64,000 nt of DNA. It comes from JAHFPN01 sp963765745 (lineage in GTDB: Bacteria > Pseudomonadota > Alphaproteobacteria > Rhizobiales > Xanthobacteraceae). Position numbers and translations under genes: made by a program. The notes below the pieces were generated by a model. The model made no database searches, was not told where the DNA came from, and saw only the letters and a program-made list of their open reading frames with translations. Location: contig CAVXXM010000004.1 of assembly GCA_963765745.1 (NCBI GenBank), positions 1-64,000 on the forward strand. The letters are read 5' to 3'. Positions within the stretch are counted from its first letter, which is position 1; the number at the start of each line of letters is the position of its first letter. Positions 26,971-34,225 of this stretch are shown here, piece after piece.

Positions 26971-27612
26971 ATGCCCGCATCCCGCGACAAGATCATCGAG
27001 GCGTTTCTGGCGCTGCTCGCCGAGAAGCCGTTCGAGAAGATCGGCTTGGCCGCGGTCGCCGCCCGCGCCGATGTTTCGCTCGCCGACCTGCGCGCCGAAT
27101 TCGGCTCGACCTTCGACATGCTCGCGGGCTTCGTGCGCGAAACCGACCGCAAGGTGCTCGCCAATCCCGACAAGGACATCGAGGAATCGACGCCGCGCGA
27201 CCGGCTGTTCGACGTGCTGATGCGCCGCTTCGAGGCGCTGGCGCCGCATCGCGGCGCGCTACGCTCGCTCGCGCGCTCGGCCCGGCGCGATCCGGCGCTG
27301 GCCTTGGGCCTGAACAAGCTCGCCGTGCGCTCGCATCAATGGATGCTCGCCGCCGCCGGCATCGAAACCGCCGGGCTGCTCGGCGGCATGCGCGCGCAGA
27401 CGCTGGCGATCCTCTACGCCAAAGCCATGCGCACGTTCATCGACGACGAGGACCCGGGCCTCGCCCGCACCATGGCCGCGCTCGACCGTGAACTGGCGAC
27501 CGCCGAGCGGCTCGCGCATTTCGCCGGCGATCTGTGCCGGCTCCTGCCGCGCTTTTCGCCGCGCCGCCGCCGAGACCGTGGCGCGGCAGCCGCGGACACC
27601 ATCCCGGTCTGA
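26971..27612 (+). CDS. TetR family transcriptional regulator
   Basis: A 213-residue protein with an N-terminal TetR-type helix-turn-helix: SRDKIIEAFLALLAEKPFEK, IGLAAVAARADVSLADLRAE, FGSTFDMLAGFVRETDR. The C-terminal ligand or dimer domain carries ALAPHRGALRSLARSARRDP and AAGIETAGLLGGMRAQTLAI and ends in an Arg-rich tail. ATG 26971 follows TAAGGAGG. It is 5 bases upstream of csaA. No specific regulated gene is evident; the adjoining repeat separates it from proC. Confidence 0.82.
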   Translation: MPASRDKIIEAFLALLAEKPFEKIGLAAVAARADVSLADLRAEFGSTFDMLAGFVRETDRKVLANPDKDIEESTPRDRLFDVLMRRFEALAPHRGALRSLARSARRDPALALGLNKLAVRSHQWMLAAAGIETAGLLGGMRAQTLAILYAKAMRTFIDDEDPGLARTMAALDRELATAERLAHFAGDLCRLLPRFSPRRRRDRGAAAADTIPV

Positions 27613-27617
27613 ACCAC

Positions 27618-27971
27618 ATGGCCGAGCCGCTCGAGCCGCGGATTTCGTTCGACGATTTCCGCAAGGTGGATGTGCGCGTCGGCACCATCGTCGAGGCCGA
27701 GCCGTTCCCCGAGGCGCGCAAGCCCTCGCTCAAGCTGGTGATCGACTTCGGGCCCGAGATCGGGCGGAAGAAGTCTTCGGCGCAGATCGCCAAGCACTAC
27801 AAACCCGAGGAGCTGATCGGCAAACAAGTCGCAGCCGTCTTGAATTTCCCGCCGCGCCAGATCGGCCCGATGATGTCCGAGGTGCTGACGCTCGGCTTTC
27901 CCGACGAGGAAGGCGCGGTCGTGCTGATCGCGCCAAGCAAGAAGGCTCCGGACGGCGGACGGCTGTTCTGA
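27618..27971 (+). CDS. csaA: tRNA-binding protein CsaA
   Basis: A 117-residue single OB-fold protein of the CsaA/Arc1p type with chaperone-like and tRNA-binding activity. FDDFRKVDVRVGTIVEAEPF, PSLKLVIDFGPEIGRKKSSA, QVAAVLNFPPRQIGPMMSEV and LTLGFPDEEGAVVLIAPSKK are characteristic. Uninterrupted. ATG 27618 is five bases after the TetR stop. Ends convergent with the sensor kinase stop at 27975. Confidence 0.92.
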   Translation: MAEPLEPRISFDDFRKVDVRVGTIVEAEPFPEARKPSLKLVIDFGPEIGRKKSSAQIAKHYKPEELIGKQVAAVLNFPPRQIGPMMSEVLTLGFPDEEGAVVLIAPSKKAPDGGRLF

Positions 27972-27974
27972 GCT

Positions 27975-29360
27975 TTAGACCGGAATCCGCACCGTCGCCC
28001 TGAGGCCGCCGAGCGCGCTGTCGGCGAGCAAGATTTCGCCGCCGTGCGTGCCGGCGATATCGCGGGCGATCGAAAGCCCGAGCCCGGTGCCGGTCTCGTT
28101 CTGATTGCGCGCGTCGTCGAGCCGCAGGAACGGGCGAAACACGTCATCGCGTTTGTCGGACGGAATGCCCGGCCCGTCGTCGTCCACGTGCACCGTGAGC
28201 CAGCGCGGCTCGCGCGCGCCGGAAAGCTCGATCGTATTGCCGTAGCGCGCCGCATTGGCCACCAGATTGGCCAGGCAACGGCGGAACGAGTCCGGCCGCA
28301 CCTGCACGATCGGCGGGCCGGAGAAGGTCGCGTGCGCCCGCTTGCCGCGGCGCTGGGCGTCGGCCGCAAGCTCGCCGAGCATTTCGGAAACGTCGATCAG
28401 CGCCGGCTGCTCGCGCTCGTCGCCGCGCGCGAACGCAAGATACGCCTCCAGCATGCGCTGCAGCTCGTCCACGTCGCGGCGCAGCGCCTCGACTTCCGGA
28501 CCGTCGTCGAGCAAAGCCAGTTCAAGGCGGAAGCGCGTCAGCACCGTGCGCATGTCGTGCGAGACGCCCGCGAGCATCGTGGTGCGTTGCTCGATCTGCC
28601 GCTCGATGCGCCGCTTCATCTCGAGGAAAGCCTGCGCGGCGCGGCGCACCTCGCGCGCTCCGCGCGGCCGGAAATTGGTCACTTCCCGGCCCTTGCCGAA
28701 GGCCTCGGCAGCGTCGGCGAGCCGCAGGATCGGCCTGATCTGGTTGCGCAGGAATATGATCGCGATGGCCAGCAGCAGGGTCGAAGTGCCCACCATCCAG
28801 AGCAGGAAGATTTCCGAATTGGACGCGTAGGCTTGGCTGCGCTGGGCGAATACGCGCAGCACCGCCTTGTCGAGCTGTACCCGCACCTCGACCAGGTTCG
28901 AGTTGCCGACCGTGTCGATCCAGAACGGCTTGCCGATCAGCGCCAGCTCGCGCGACAGCGCCTGGTCGAGCACCGAGAAGAACGGCTTGGGGCCGGGCGG
29001 CGGCAGGGGATCGGGCGGCAGCAGCTCGACGTTCAGCCGCAGCCGGTCGGCGGCGATCTTGCGCAAGGTCGCGGCGTCGCGGTCCTGCGGGTATTTCTCG
29101 TAGACGTCGATCAGCGCCGCGATGTCCTGCGTCACCGCGGCGGAAAGCCGGGCGGTGACCAGGTTGTAGTGCCGCTCCATGAACACGAACGCGACCACCG
29201 ACTGCAGGATCACCATCGGCGTGACGATGATGAGCAACGCGCGCGGGTAGAGCCCCTTGGGCATGCGCACGTAGATCCAGTTGGTCACCCGGTTCCACAG
29301 CCGCTCGATCCGCTCGATCACCGAACGGACTCCGGTCAGGCCGAGCTCGAGCACGCTCAT
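27975..29360 (-). CDS. EnvZ-type sensor histidine kinase
   Basis: A membrane histidine kinase of about 461 residues. Helix 1 (GLYPRALLIIVTPMVILQSV) and helix 2 (EIFLLWMVGTSTLLLAIAII) flank a periplasmic domain; a HAMP region follows, then the phosphoacceptor block MLAGVSHDMRTVLTRFRLEL, the N box RRCLANLVANAARYG and the G boxes VDDDGPGIP and NETGTGLGLSIAR. ATG 29360 overlaps the regulator stop by four bases. It pairs with the OmpR-like protein upstream; the marR-ompR-envZ order is conserved in Bradyrhizobium relatives. Intact. Confidence 0.9.
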   Translation of the reverse strand: MSVLELGLTGVRSVIERIERLWNRVTNWIYVRMPKGLYPRALLIIVTPMVILQSVVAFVFMERHYNLVTARLSAAVTQDIAALIDVYEKYPQDRDAATLRKIAADRLRLNVELLPPDPLPPPGPKPFFSVLDQALSRELALIGKPFWIDTVGNSNLVEVRVQLDKAVLRVFAQRSQAYASNSEIFLLWMVGTSTLLLAIAIIFLRNQIRPILRLADAAEAFGKGREVTNFRPRGAREVRRAAQAFLEMKRRIERQIEQRTTMLAGVSHDMRTVLTRFRLELALLDDGPEVEALRRDVDELQRMLEAYLAFARGDEREQPALIDVSEMLGELAADAQRRGKRAHATFSGPPIVQVRPDSFRRCLANLVANAARYGNTIELSGAREPRWLTVHVDDDGPGIPSDKRDDVFRPFLRLDDARNQNETGTGLGLSIARDIAGTHGGEILLADSALGGLRATVRIPV

Positions 29361-30064
29361 GGCGTCGCCACCAGCCGGTAACCGATCCCGCGCACGGTGC
29401 GCAGGTGAGCCGGATCGGTCGGGTTCTTCTCGATCTTGCGGCGCAGCCGGTTGACCTGCACGTCGACCGCGCGCTCGCTCGAAGGCGTGCCGGGTGCGGC
29501 GAGATCTTGCCGCGGCACGGTTTCGCCGGCGCGCGCCGCGAGCACGCGCAGCATTTCGCATTCGCGTTCGGTGATGCGCACCGACTTGCCGGAGCGGGTC
29601 AGTTCGCCGCGCTCCAGATGAAACACGAAGTCGCCGAAGTGTACCAGCTCGATGGTCGGCACCACGGGCGCCGTCGTGCGTTTCAGTACGTTGTTGATGC
29701 GCAGCACCAGCTCGCGCGGGTCGAAGGGCTTCGGGATGTAATCGTCGGCGCCGATCTCGAGCCCGATGATGCGGTCGTCGGCGTCGGATCGCGCGGTGAG
29801 CATCAGGATCGGGACCTGCGAGCCGATGCGGATGGACTTGGCCAGGTCGAAGCCGTTCTCGCCCGGCATCATCACGTCGAGCACCAAGAGATCGAAGGCG
29901 ATGCCGTCGAGCTGCTTGCGCGCCTCGGCGGCGGAGCCGGCGGTGCTCACCCGATAGCCGTGATCGACCAGATAGCGCGACAACAGATCGCGGATGCGCC
30001 GGTCGTCATCGACCACGAGGAGATGCGGTGCGTCGTCCGCAACCGGAGTCGACGTGCGGGTCAT
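29357..30064 (-). CDS. OmpR-family response regulator
   Basis: A 235-residue two-component regulator. Receiver domain: HLLVVDDDRRIRDLLSRYL (acidic pocket), FDLLVLDVMMPGENGFDLAK (phosphoacceptor Asp near residue 66), PILMLTARSD and DDYIPKPFDPREL (Lys). The C-terminal winged helix binds DNA: RITERECEMLRVLAARAGET, SERAVDVQVNRLRRKIEK and LRTVRGIGYRLVA. ATG 30064 is 17 bases after the MarR stop; its own stop overlaps the kinase start, so MarR, regulator and kinase probably share one transcript. Confidence 0.92.
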   Translation of the reverse strand: MTRTSTPVADDAPHLLVVDDDRRIRDLLSRYLVDHGYRVSTAGSAAEARKQLDGIAFDLLVLDVMMPGENGFDLAKSIRIGSQVPILMLTARSDADDRIIGLEIGADDYIPKPFDPRELVLRINNVLKRTTAPVVPTIELVHFGDFVFHLERGELTRSGKSVRITERECEMLRVLAARAGETVPRQDLAAPGTPSSERAVDVQVNRLRRKIEKNPTDPAHLRTVRGIGYRLVATP

Positions 30065-30081
30065 GGCGCCCTCCACGATCG

Positions 30082-30618
30082 TCAGCGCCCCCGGCCGCTT
30101 TTGCGGTCGGCGCGGGCGATCAGTTCCTCGACCTCCGCACGCGTCGATGGCTCGATCATGGCGGTGAGGAAGCGCCGCGCCGCCTCGCGGCTCTCCGGCC
30201 CACATTCGTGCAGCGCGCGCGCGAAGCGCCGCGTCTGCAAATTGGCGAGATCCAGCGCCAGCGCGTCGCCTTTCGGCGTGAGGTAGAGCAGCCGCTGGCG
30301 CCGGTCGGCCGGCCCGGCGCGCTGGACGATGTAGCCGTCGTCCACCAGCTCGCGCAGCACGCGCCCCAGGCTCTGCTTGGTGATCTTCAAAATATCGAGC
30401 AGGTCTGCGACCCGCATGCCGGGATGGCGGTTCACGAAATGCAGCACCCGGTGGTGCGCCCGCCCAAATTTGAGCCCGGCCAGGAGTTCGTCGGCGTCGC
30501 CGATGAAATCCCGATAGGCGAAGAACAGCAGCTCGATCAGGTCATAGGCCGGCCCGCTTGGGCGCTGGGTTTCCAGCTCCGGGCGAGATGGGACTGTCGA
30601 GGCACTTATGTCAGCCAT
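30082..30618 (-). CDS. MarR family transcriptional regulator
   Basis: A 178-residue winged-helix regulator: LIELLFFAYRDFIGDADELL, FGRAHHRVLHFVNRHPGMRV, ADLLDILKITKQSLGRVLRE (recognition helix) and ADRRQRLLYLTPKGDALALD (wing). It leads the marR-ompR-envZ run and is divergent from ilvE. The start codon lies inside an inverted repeat (30608-30626), suggesting autoregulation. Intact. Confidence 0.9.
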   Translation of the reverse strand: MADISASTVPSRPELETQRPSGPAYDLIELLFFAYRDFIGDADELLAGLKFGRAHHRVLHFVNRHPGMRVADLLDILKITKQSLGRVLRELVDDGYIVQRAGPADRRQRLLYLTPKGDALALDLANLQTRRFARALHECGPESREAARRFLTAMIEPSTRAEVEELIARADRKSGRGR

Positions 30619-30626
30619 ATTGACAT
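30608..30626. promoter_or_regulatory. Inverted repeat over the marR start, possible MarR operator
   Basis: ATGTCA (30608-30613) and TGACAT (30621-30626) are perfect reverse complements separated by seven bases and straddle the marR start codon (30616-30618). MarR proteins bind palindromes of this size at their own promoters. TTGACA within it could also serve as a -35 box for the ilvE side. Operator function is inferred. Confidence 0.45.
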
Positions 30627-30833
30627 ATCTCGGATTGATTGTTACGAGAGAGCCAGCCTAGGCGAAAGGATCGGTCCCAAAGGCATCCGGTCGTTGCGCC
30701 GTGTAGTGAAGCGCGCTCTCATTGGGCGAACATATCGGGTGTCGGGCCCCGAAGCAAAACCCCGGCGAAAGTCGTGAATTGGTGGGCTCCGCCGAGGGCG
30801 CCTGCCCAAGAAAGACCTCTAGGGAGAGAAGCC

Positions 30834-31730
30834 ATGGCCGCCGGTGCGACCTTCGACAAACGCGATGGCTGGATCTGGTTCGACGGCAAGCTGGTGCCGT
30901 GGGTCGACGCGAACCTGCACGTGCTCTCGCACGGCCTGCATTACGCGAGCTGCGTGTTCGAGGGCGAGCGCGCCTATGGCGGCACGATCTTCAAGAGCAC
31001 GCTCCATTCGGAGCGCCTGAAGCGCTCGGGCGAGATGCTCGACTTCACCATTCCCTATTCGATCCAGGAGATCGACGCGGCCAAGCACCTCGTCCTCGAG
31101 AAGAACGGGCTGAAGGACGCCTATGTTCGCCCGGTCGCCTGGCGCGGCAGCGAAATGATGGGCGTCTCGGCGCAGCACAACAAAATCCACCTCGCCATCG
31201 CGAGCTGGGAATGGCCGAGCTATTTCGATCCGGCCGAGCGCCTGAAGGGTCTGCGCCTCGCCGTCGCGGAATATCGCCGCCCCGATCCGATGACGATCCC
31301 GGCCAAGGCCAAGGCCGCCGGGCTCTACATGATCTGCACGATCTCCAAGCACAAGGCCGAGCGCGAGGGCTATGCCGACGCGCTGATGTACGACTGGCGC
31401 GGCTATGTCGCCGAATGCACCGGCGCCAACATCTTCTTCATCAAGGACGGCAAGATTCACACGCCGACGCCGGACTGCTTCCTCGACGGCATCACCCGCC
31501 ACACCGTGATCGGTCTCGCTAAGAAGCGCGGCATCGAGGTGATCGAGCGACATATCAAGCCCGAAGAGCTCGACGGCTTCGAGCAGTGCTTCATCACCGG
31601 CACCGCGGCGGAAGTGACGCCGGTATCCGAGATCGGCAAGTGGCGCTTCACCGTCGGACCGATCGTGAAGCAGCTGATGGACGACTACAGCGCCGAGGTG
31701 CTGCCGAAGAAGCGCTCGGCGGCGGCCTGA
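30834..31730 (+). CDS. ilvE: Branched-chain amino acid aminotransferase
   Basis: A class IV PLP transaminase for Leu, Ile and Val. The 298-residue product has WIWFDGKLVPWVDANLHVL, HGLHYASCVFEGERAYGGTI, RPVAWRGSEMMGV, the PLP-Lys block AAGLYMICTISKHKAEREGY, YVAECTGANIFFIKDGKI and GITRHTVIGLAKKRGIEVIE. ATG 30834 follows AGGGAGAGAAG. Ends in a strong terminator. Uninterrupted. Confidence 0.94.
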   Translation: MAAGATFDKRDGWIWFDGKLVPWVDANLHVLSHGLHYASCVFEGERAYGGTIFKSTLHSERLKRSGEMLDFTIPYSIQEIDAAKHLVLEKNGLKDAYVRPVAWRGSEMMGVSAQHNKIHLAIASWEWPSYFDPAERLKGLRLAVAEYRRPDPMTIPAKAKAAGLYMICTISKHKAEREGYADALMYDWRGYVAECTGANIFFIKDGKIHTPTPDCFLDGITRHTVIGLAKKRGIEVIERHIKPEELDGFEQCFITGTAAEVTPVSEIGKWRFTVGPIVKQLMDDYSAEVLPKKRSAAA

Positions 31731-31745
31731 AGTCCTGAACGAACG

Positions 31746-31780
31746 AAAAACGGGGCGACTGGGTCGCCCCGTTTTTGTTT
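31746..31780. terminator. Rho-independent terminator after ilvE
   Basis: The stem ACGGGGCGA / TCGCCCCGT with a five-base loop is preceded by AAAAA and followed by TTTTTGTTT. The A-run before and T-run after allow it to end transcripts from both ilvE and the convergent Vgb-like gene. Confidence 0.9.
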
Positions 31781-31791
31781 GTGCAATTGGC

Positions 31792-32745
31792 TCAGTTCGT
31801 CCCCGGCCCGTAGCGCACGCCGATGATCCGGTCGTCGCCCGATTCCGGCGCCCAGACCTCGCCCGGCTTGCCGAGCATCTGACGCACGTTGCGCCCCGGG
31901 AAGCTCTGGAATTTTTCCGTCTTCGGATCGAAACGCACGATGGTGTTGGCGCCGAAATCGGTGAGCCACACCGCGTCCTGCTCGTCCACATAGACCGAAT
32001 AGGCCATGGGCGCGTTGCCCGGCAGCTTCCACTTCTTCCAGGTCTTCGCCGCCGGATCGTAGAGGCCGACCTCGCCGGAGTTCCACAGGCTGACCCAGAG
32101 CCGGTTCTTGGAGTCCGACCACACCCGCCGCGCGCCCGCGCCCTTGCTCGGCGTGTCCACCACCTCGACCGCGCCGGTCGCAATATCGATCTTGGCGATG
32201 TAGTCGCCAGCCAGCGACGAGTACCAAACCTCGCCCGAGGGCGTAGTGGCGATGCCGTAGGGCCCGCGGCCCTTGGGCGCGTCCCAGACTTTCACCTCGC
32301 CGGTCTTCGGATCGGCCTTGCCATAAACGCCGCTTTGCCCGGTGAACCAGACCACGCCGTTCTTGTCGAAGGTGAGCGTGTTCAGATTGGCGTAGCTGCT
32401 GCCCTTCGGCAGCGGGAACGTCTTGACCAGCTCCGAGCGCGGATCGACGCGGACGATCGCGTTCAGACCGCTGTCGGTGACCCAGGGCGCGCCGTCGGGG
32501 CCGATGACCACGCCGTGCGGCGCCGAACGCTCGCCGAGCTTGATCTGGCGCACCGCGCCATTGCGCGGGTCGAGCCGGCCGAGCGCGCCCTGGCCCTGCG
32601 CCGTGTACCAGACCATGCCGTCGGCTCCGACCGCGACGTCATGCGGCCGCGAGCCGGGGTTCACCGGAAACGTCTTCAATTCGAACGCCGCCGCCGGCAG
32701 CGTCAGCGCCAGCGCGGCCAGCGCCGCGAGCACGGTCTTCTTCAT
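31792..32745 (-). CDS. Virginiamycin B lyase-like beta-propeller protein, secreted
   Basis: A 317-residue protein with signal peptide (MKKTVLAALAALALTLPAAA) and six to seven propeller repeats of the type PHDVAVGADGMVWYTAQGQG, PHGVVIGPDGAPWVTDSGLN and YSVYVDEQDAVWLTDFGANT. The streptogramin lyase (Vgb) family hydrolyses cyclic depsipeptide antibiotics, but most chromosomal relatives, exported like this one, have unknown roles, so resistance should not be assumed. ATG 32745 with AGGAGGAA is clearly better than the ATG at 32775. Sixteen bases after moaE. Confidence 0.8.
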   Translation of the reverse strand: MKKTVLAALAALALTLPAAAFELKTFPVNPGSRPHDVAVGADGMVWYTAQGQGALGRLDPRNGAVRQIKLGERSAPHGVVIGPDGAPWVTDSGLNAIVRVDPRSELVKTFPLPKGSSYANLNTLTFDKNGVVWFTGQSGVYGKADPKTGEVKVWDAPKGRGPYGIATTPSGEVWYSSLAGDYIAKIDIATGAVEVVDTPSKGAGARRVWSDSKNRLWVSLWNSGEVGLYDPAAKTWKKWKLPGNAPMAYSVYVDEQDAVWLTDFGANTIVRFDPKTEKFQSFPGRNVRQMLGKPGEVWAPESGDDRIIGVRYGPGTN

Positions 32746-32761
32746 GGCGTTCCTCCTAAAT

Positions 32762-33238
32762 TTATTCGGCCGCATCGCGCGCCGGCGCTTTCCAGCGTGC
32801 GGCGGCCTTGTCGTCCTTCTCGTGGGCCTCGACCCAATGGCTAACCCCGGCCGCCTCGACCTTCTTCCAGAACGGCGCCTTGGTCTTGAGATAATCCATC
32901 AGGAATTCCGCCGCGGCGAAAGCCGCCTGCCGGTGCGCGGACGCGGTTGCGACCAGCACGATGGTCTCGCCCGGCTCGATGCGCCCGGTGCGATGCACGA
33001 CGCGCACGCCGAGCAGCGGCCAGCGCGTTTCCGCCTCGCGCACATGGCTCTCGATCTCGGCTTCCGCCATGCCCGGATAATGCTCGAGCGAGAGCGCGGC
33101 GATCTTCTCGCCGGCCTCGTCGCCGCGGCAGATGCCGCTGAAGGCCACCACCGCGCCGATATCCGTGCGCCCGCGCGCGAGCGCCGCGGTTTCGGCGGCG
33201 GCGTCAATCGGCTCCTGCGTGATGCGAACGCGGTTCAT
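32762..33238 (-). CDS. moaE: Molybdopterin synthase catalytic subunit
   Basis: Forms the large subunit of molybdopterin synthase, converting precursor Z with sulfur carried by MoaD. Blocks: TDIGAVVAFSGICRGDEAGE, ALSLEHYPGMAEAEIESHVR, VRVVHRTGRIEPGETIVLVA, SAHRQAAFAAAEFLMDYLKT and the catalytic KTKAPFWKKVE. 158 residues, intact, 35 bases after moaD. Confidence 0.93.
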   Translation of the reverse strand: MNRVRITQEPIDAAAETAALARGRTDIGAVVAFSGICRGDEAGEKIAALSLEHYPGMAEAEIESHVREAETRWPLLGVRVVHRTGRIEPGETIVLVATASAHRQAAFAAAEFLMDYLKTKAPFWKKVEAAGVSHWVEAHEKDDKAAARWKAPARDAAE

Positions 33239-33273
33239 CTATCCTCGTCGTCCCCGCGAGCGGGAAACAAATA

Positions 33274-33525
33274 CTAGCCCCCCGTCATCGGCGGAAACAG
33301 GGCGATCTCGCGCGCGCCTTTGATGGCGGCCTGCGGCTGCACATGCACGCGGTCGATGGCCGCGCGAACGATCTTGGGGTTCTCGAAGGCATGGGCATAT
33401 TCCTCGCCGCGGCCGGCGAGCCATTGCACCAGCTCGCCGACGGTCGCGACCGAGGCGGGCGGCGAGACGTCCTCCTCGGTCTTGCCTACGCGCTCGCGAA
33501 TCCACGCGAAGTAGAGAACTTTCAT
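33274..33525 (-). CDS. moaD: Molybdopterin synthase sulfur carrier subunit
   Basis: An 83-residue ubiquitin-fold protein starting MKVLYFAWIRERVGKTEEDV and ending in the diglycine FPPMTGG that is adenylated and thiocarboxylated. ATG 33525 overlaps the pgsA stop by four bases, so translation is coupled. Partner of moaE just downstream. Confidence 0.92.
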   Translation of the reverse strand: MKVLYFAWIRERVGKTEEDVSPPASVATVGELVQWLAGRGEEYAHAFENPKIVRAAIDRVHVQPQAAIKGAREIALFPPMTGG

Positions 33526-34157
33526 CGCTCGTCCACGAAGTGCCGCAGCCCGGCGCGGAAATAATCGAACCCCGTGTAGAGCGTCAGAACCGCCGCGATC
33601 CACAGCAGCGAGATTCCGGTCCAGGTCGCGCCGGGCAGGACCTGATCGCCCGCCGGCCCGGCGACCAGGAAGCCGACCGCCACGTTCTGCAGTACCGTCT
33701 TCCATTTCGCCATGCGCGACACCGGCACGCTCACGCGCAGCTCCGCGAGATACTCGCGCATGCCGGACACCAGAATCTCCCGGCACAGGATGATGAATGC
33801 CGCCCACATCGACCAGCCGCGGATCGTGTCGTCGAACGCCAGGAACAGCAGCGTGGCGCCGACGAGCAGCTTGTCGGCGATCGGATCGAGTATGCGCCCG
33901 AGCGACGATTGCTCGCCGTAGGTGCGCGCCGCCCAGCCATCGACCAGGTCGGTGAGCGCGGCCGCGACGAATACGAACAGTGCGACCCAGCGCAGCCATA
34001 AGCCGACGCCATAAATCGTCCCGGCGAACAGGCAGGCGGCCACCACGGGCACCGCCGCGATGCGCGAGTAGGTGAGAAGATTGGGCAGCGCGAAAACCCG
34101 GCTGCCTGGGGGCGCCGCGCCGGTCCGTTTCGCGGCTGGGTTCGTCGCCTCGGTCAT
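33522..34157 (-). CDS. pgsA: CDP-diacylglycerol-glycerol-3-phosphate 3-phosphatidyltransferase
   Basis: Makes phosphatidylglycerol phosphate. The CDP-alcohol phosphotransferase signature is complete: DLVDGWAARTYGEQSSLGRI followed by LDPIADK. Several membrane helices (WVALFVFVAAALTDLV, LLVGATLLFLAFDD, AAFIILCREILVSG) and NLLTYSRIAAVPVVAA at the start. 211 residues. Sixty-eight bases after uvrC; the uvrC-pgsA-moaD-moaE order is conserved in Hyphomicrobiales. Confidence 0.93.
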   Translation of the reverse strand: MTEATNPAAKRTGAAPPGSRVFALPNLLTYSRIAAVPVVAACLFAGTIYGVGLWLRWVALFVFVAAALTDLVDGWAARTYGEQSSLGRILDPIADKLLVGATLLFLAFDDTIRGWSMWAAFIILCREILVSGMREYLAELRVSVPVSRMAKWKTVLQNVAVGFLVAGPAGDQVLPGATWTGISLLWIAAVLTLYTGFDYFRAGLRHFVDER

Positions 34158-34225
34158 GGGTCGCTCCGCACCGAGAAAGCCATTCCAGCGGCCTCCGCGT
34201 CAACCAAAAACCCCGTCAACGGGCC

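Noticed and set aside
28044..29381. Long plus-strand open frame opposite the sensor kinase
   Set aside because: Antisense shadow with low-complexity Arg/His/Ala composition; the kinase on the minus strand has all catalytic boxes.
31792..32745. Antibiotic-resistance gene (streptogramin lyase)
   Set aside because: The propeller repeats match the family, but the protein has a signal peptide and sits in a housekeeping run next to moaE; most such relatives have no shown resistance role.
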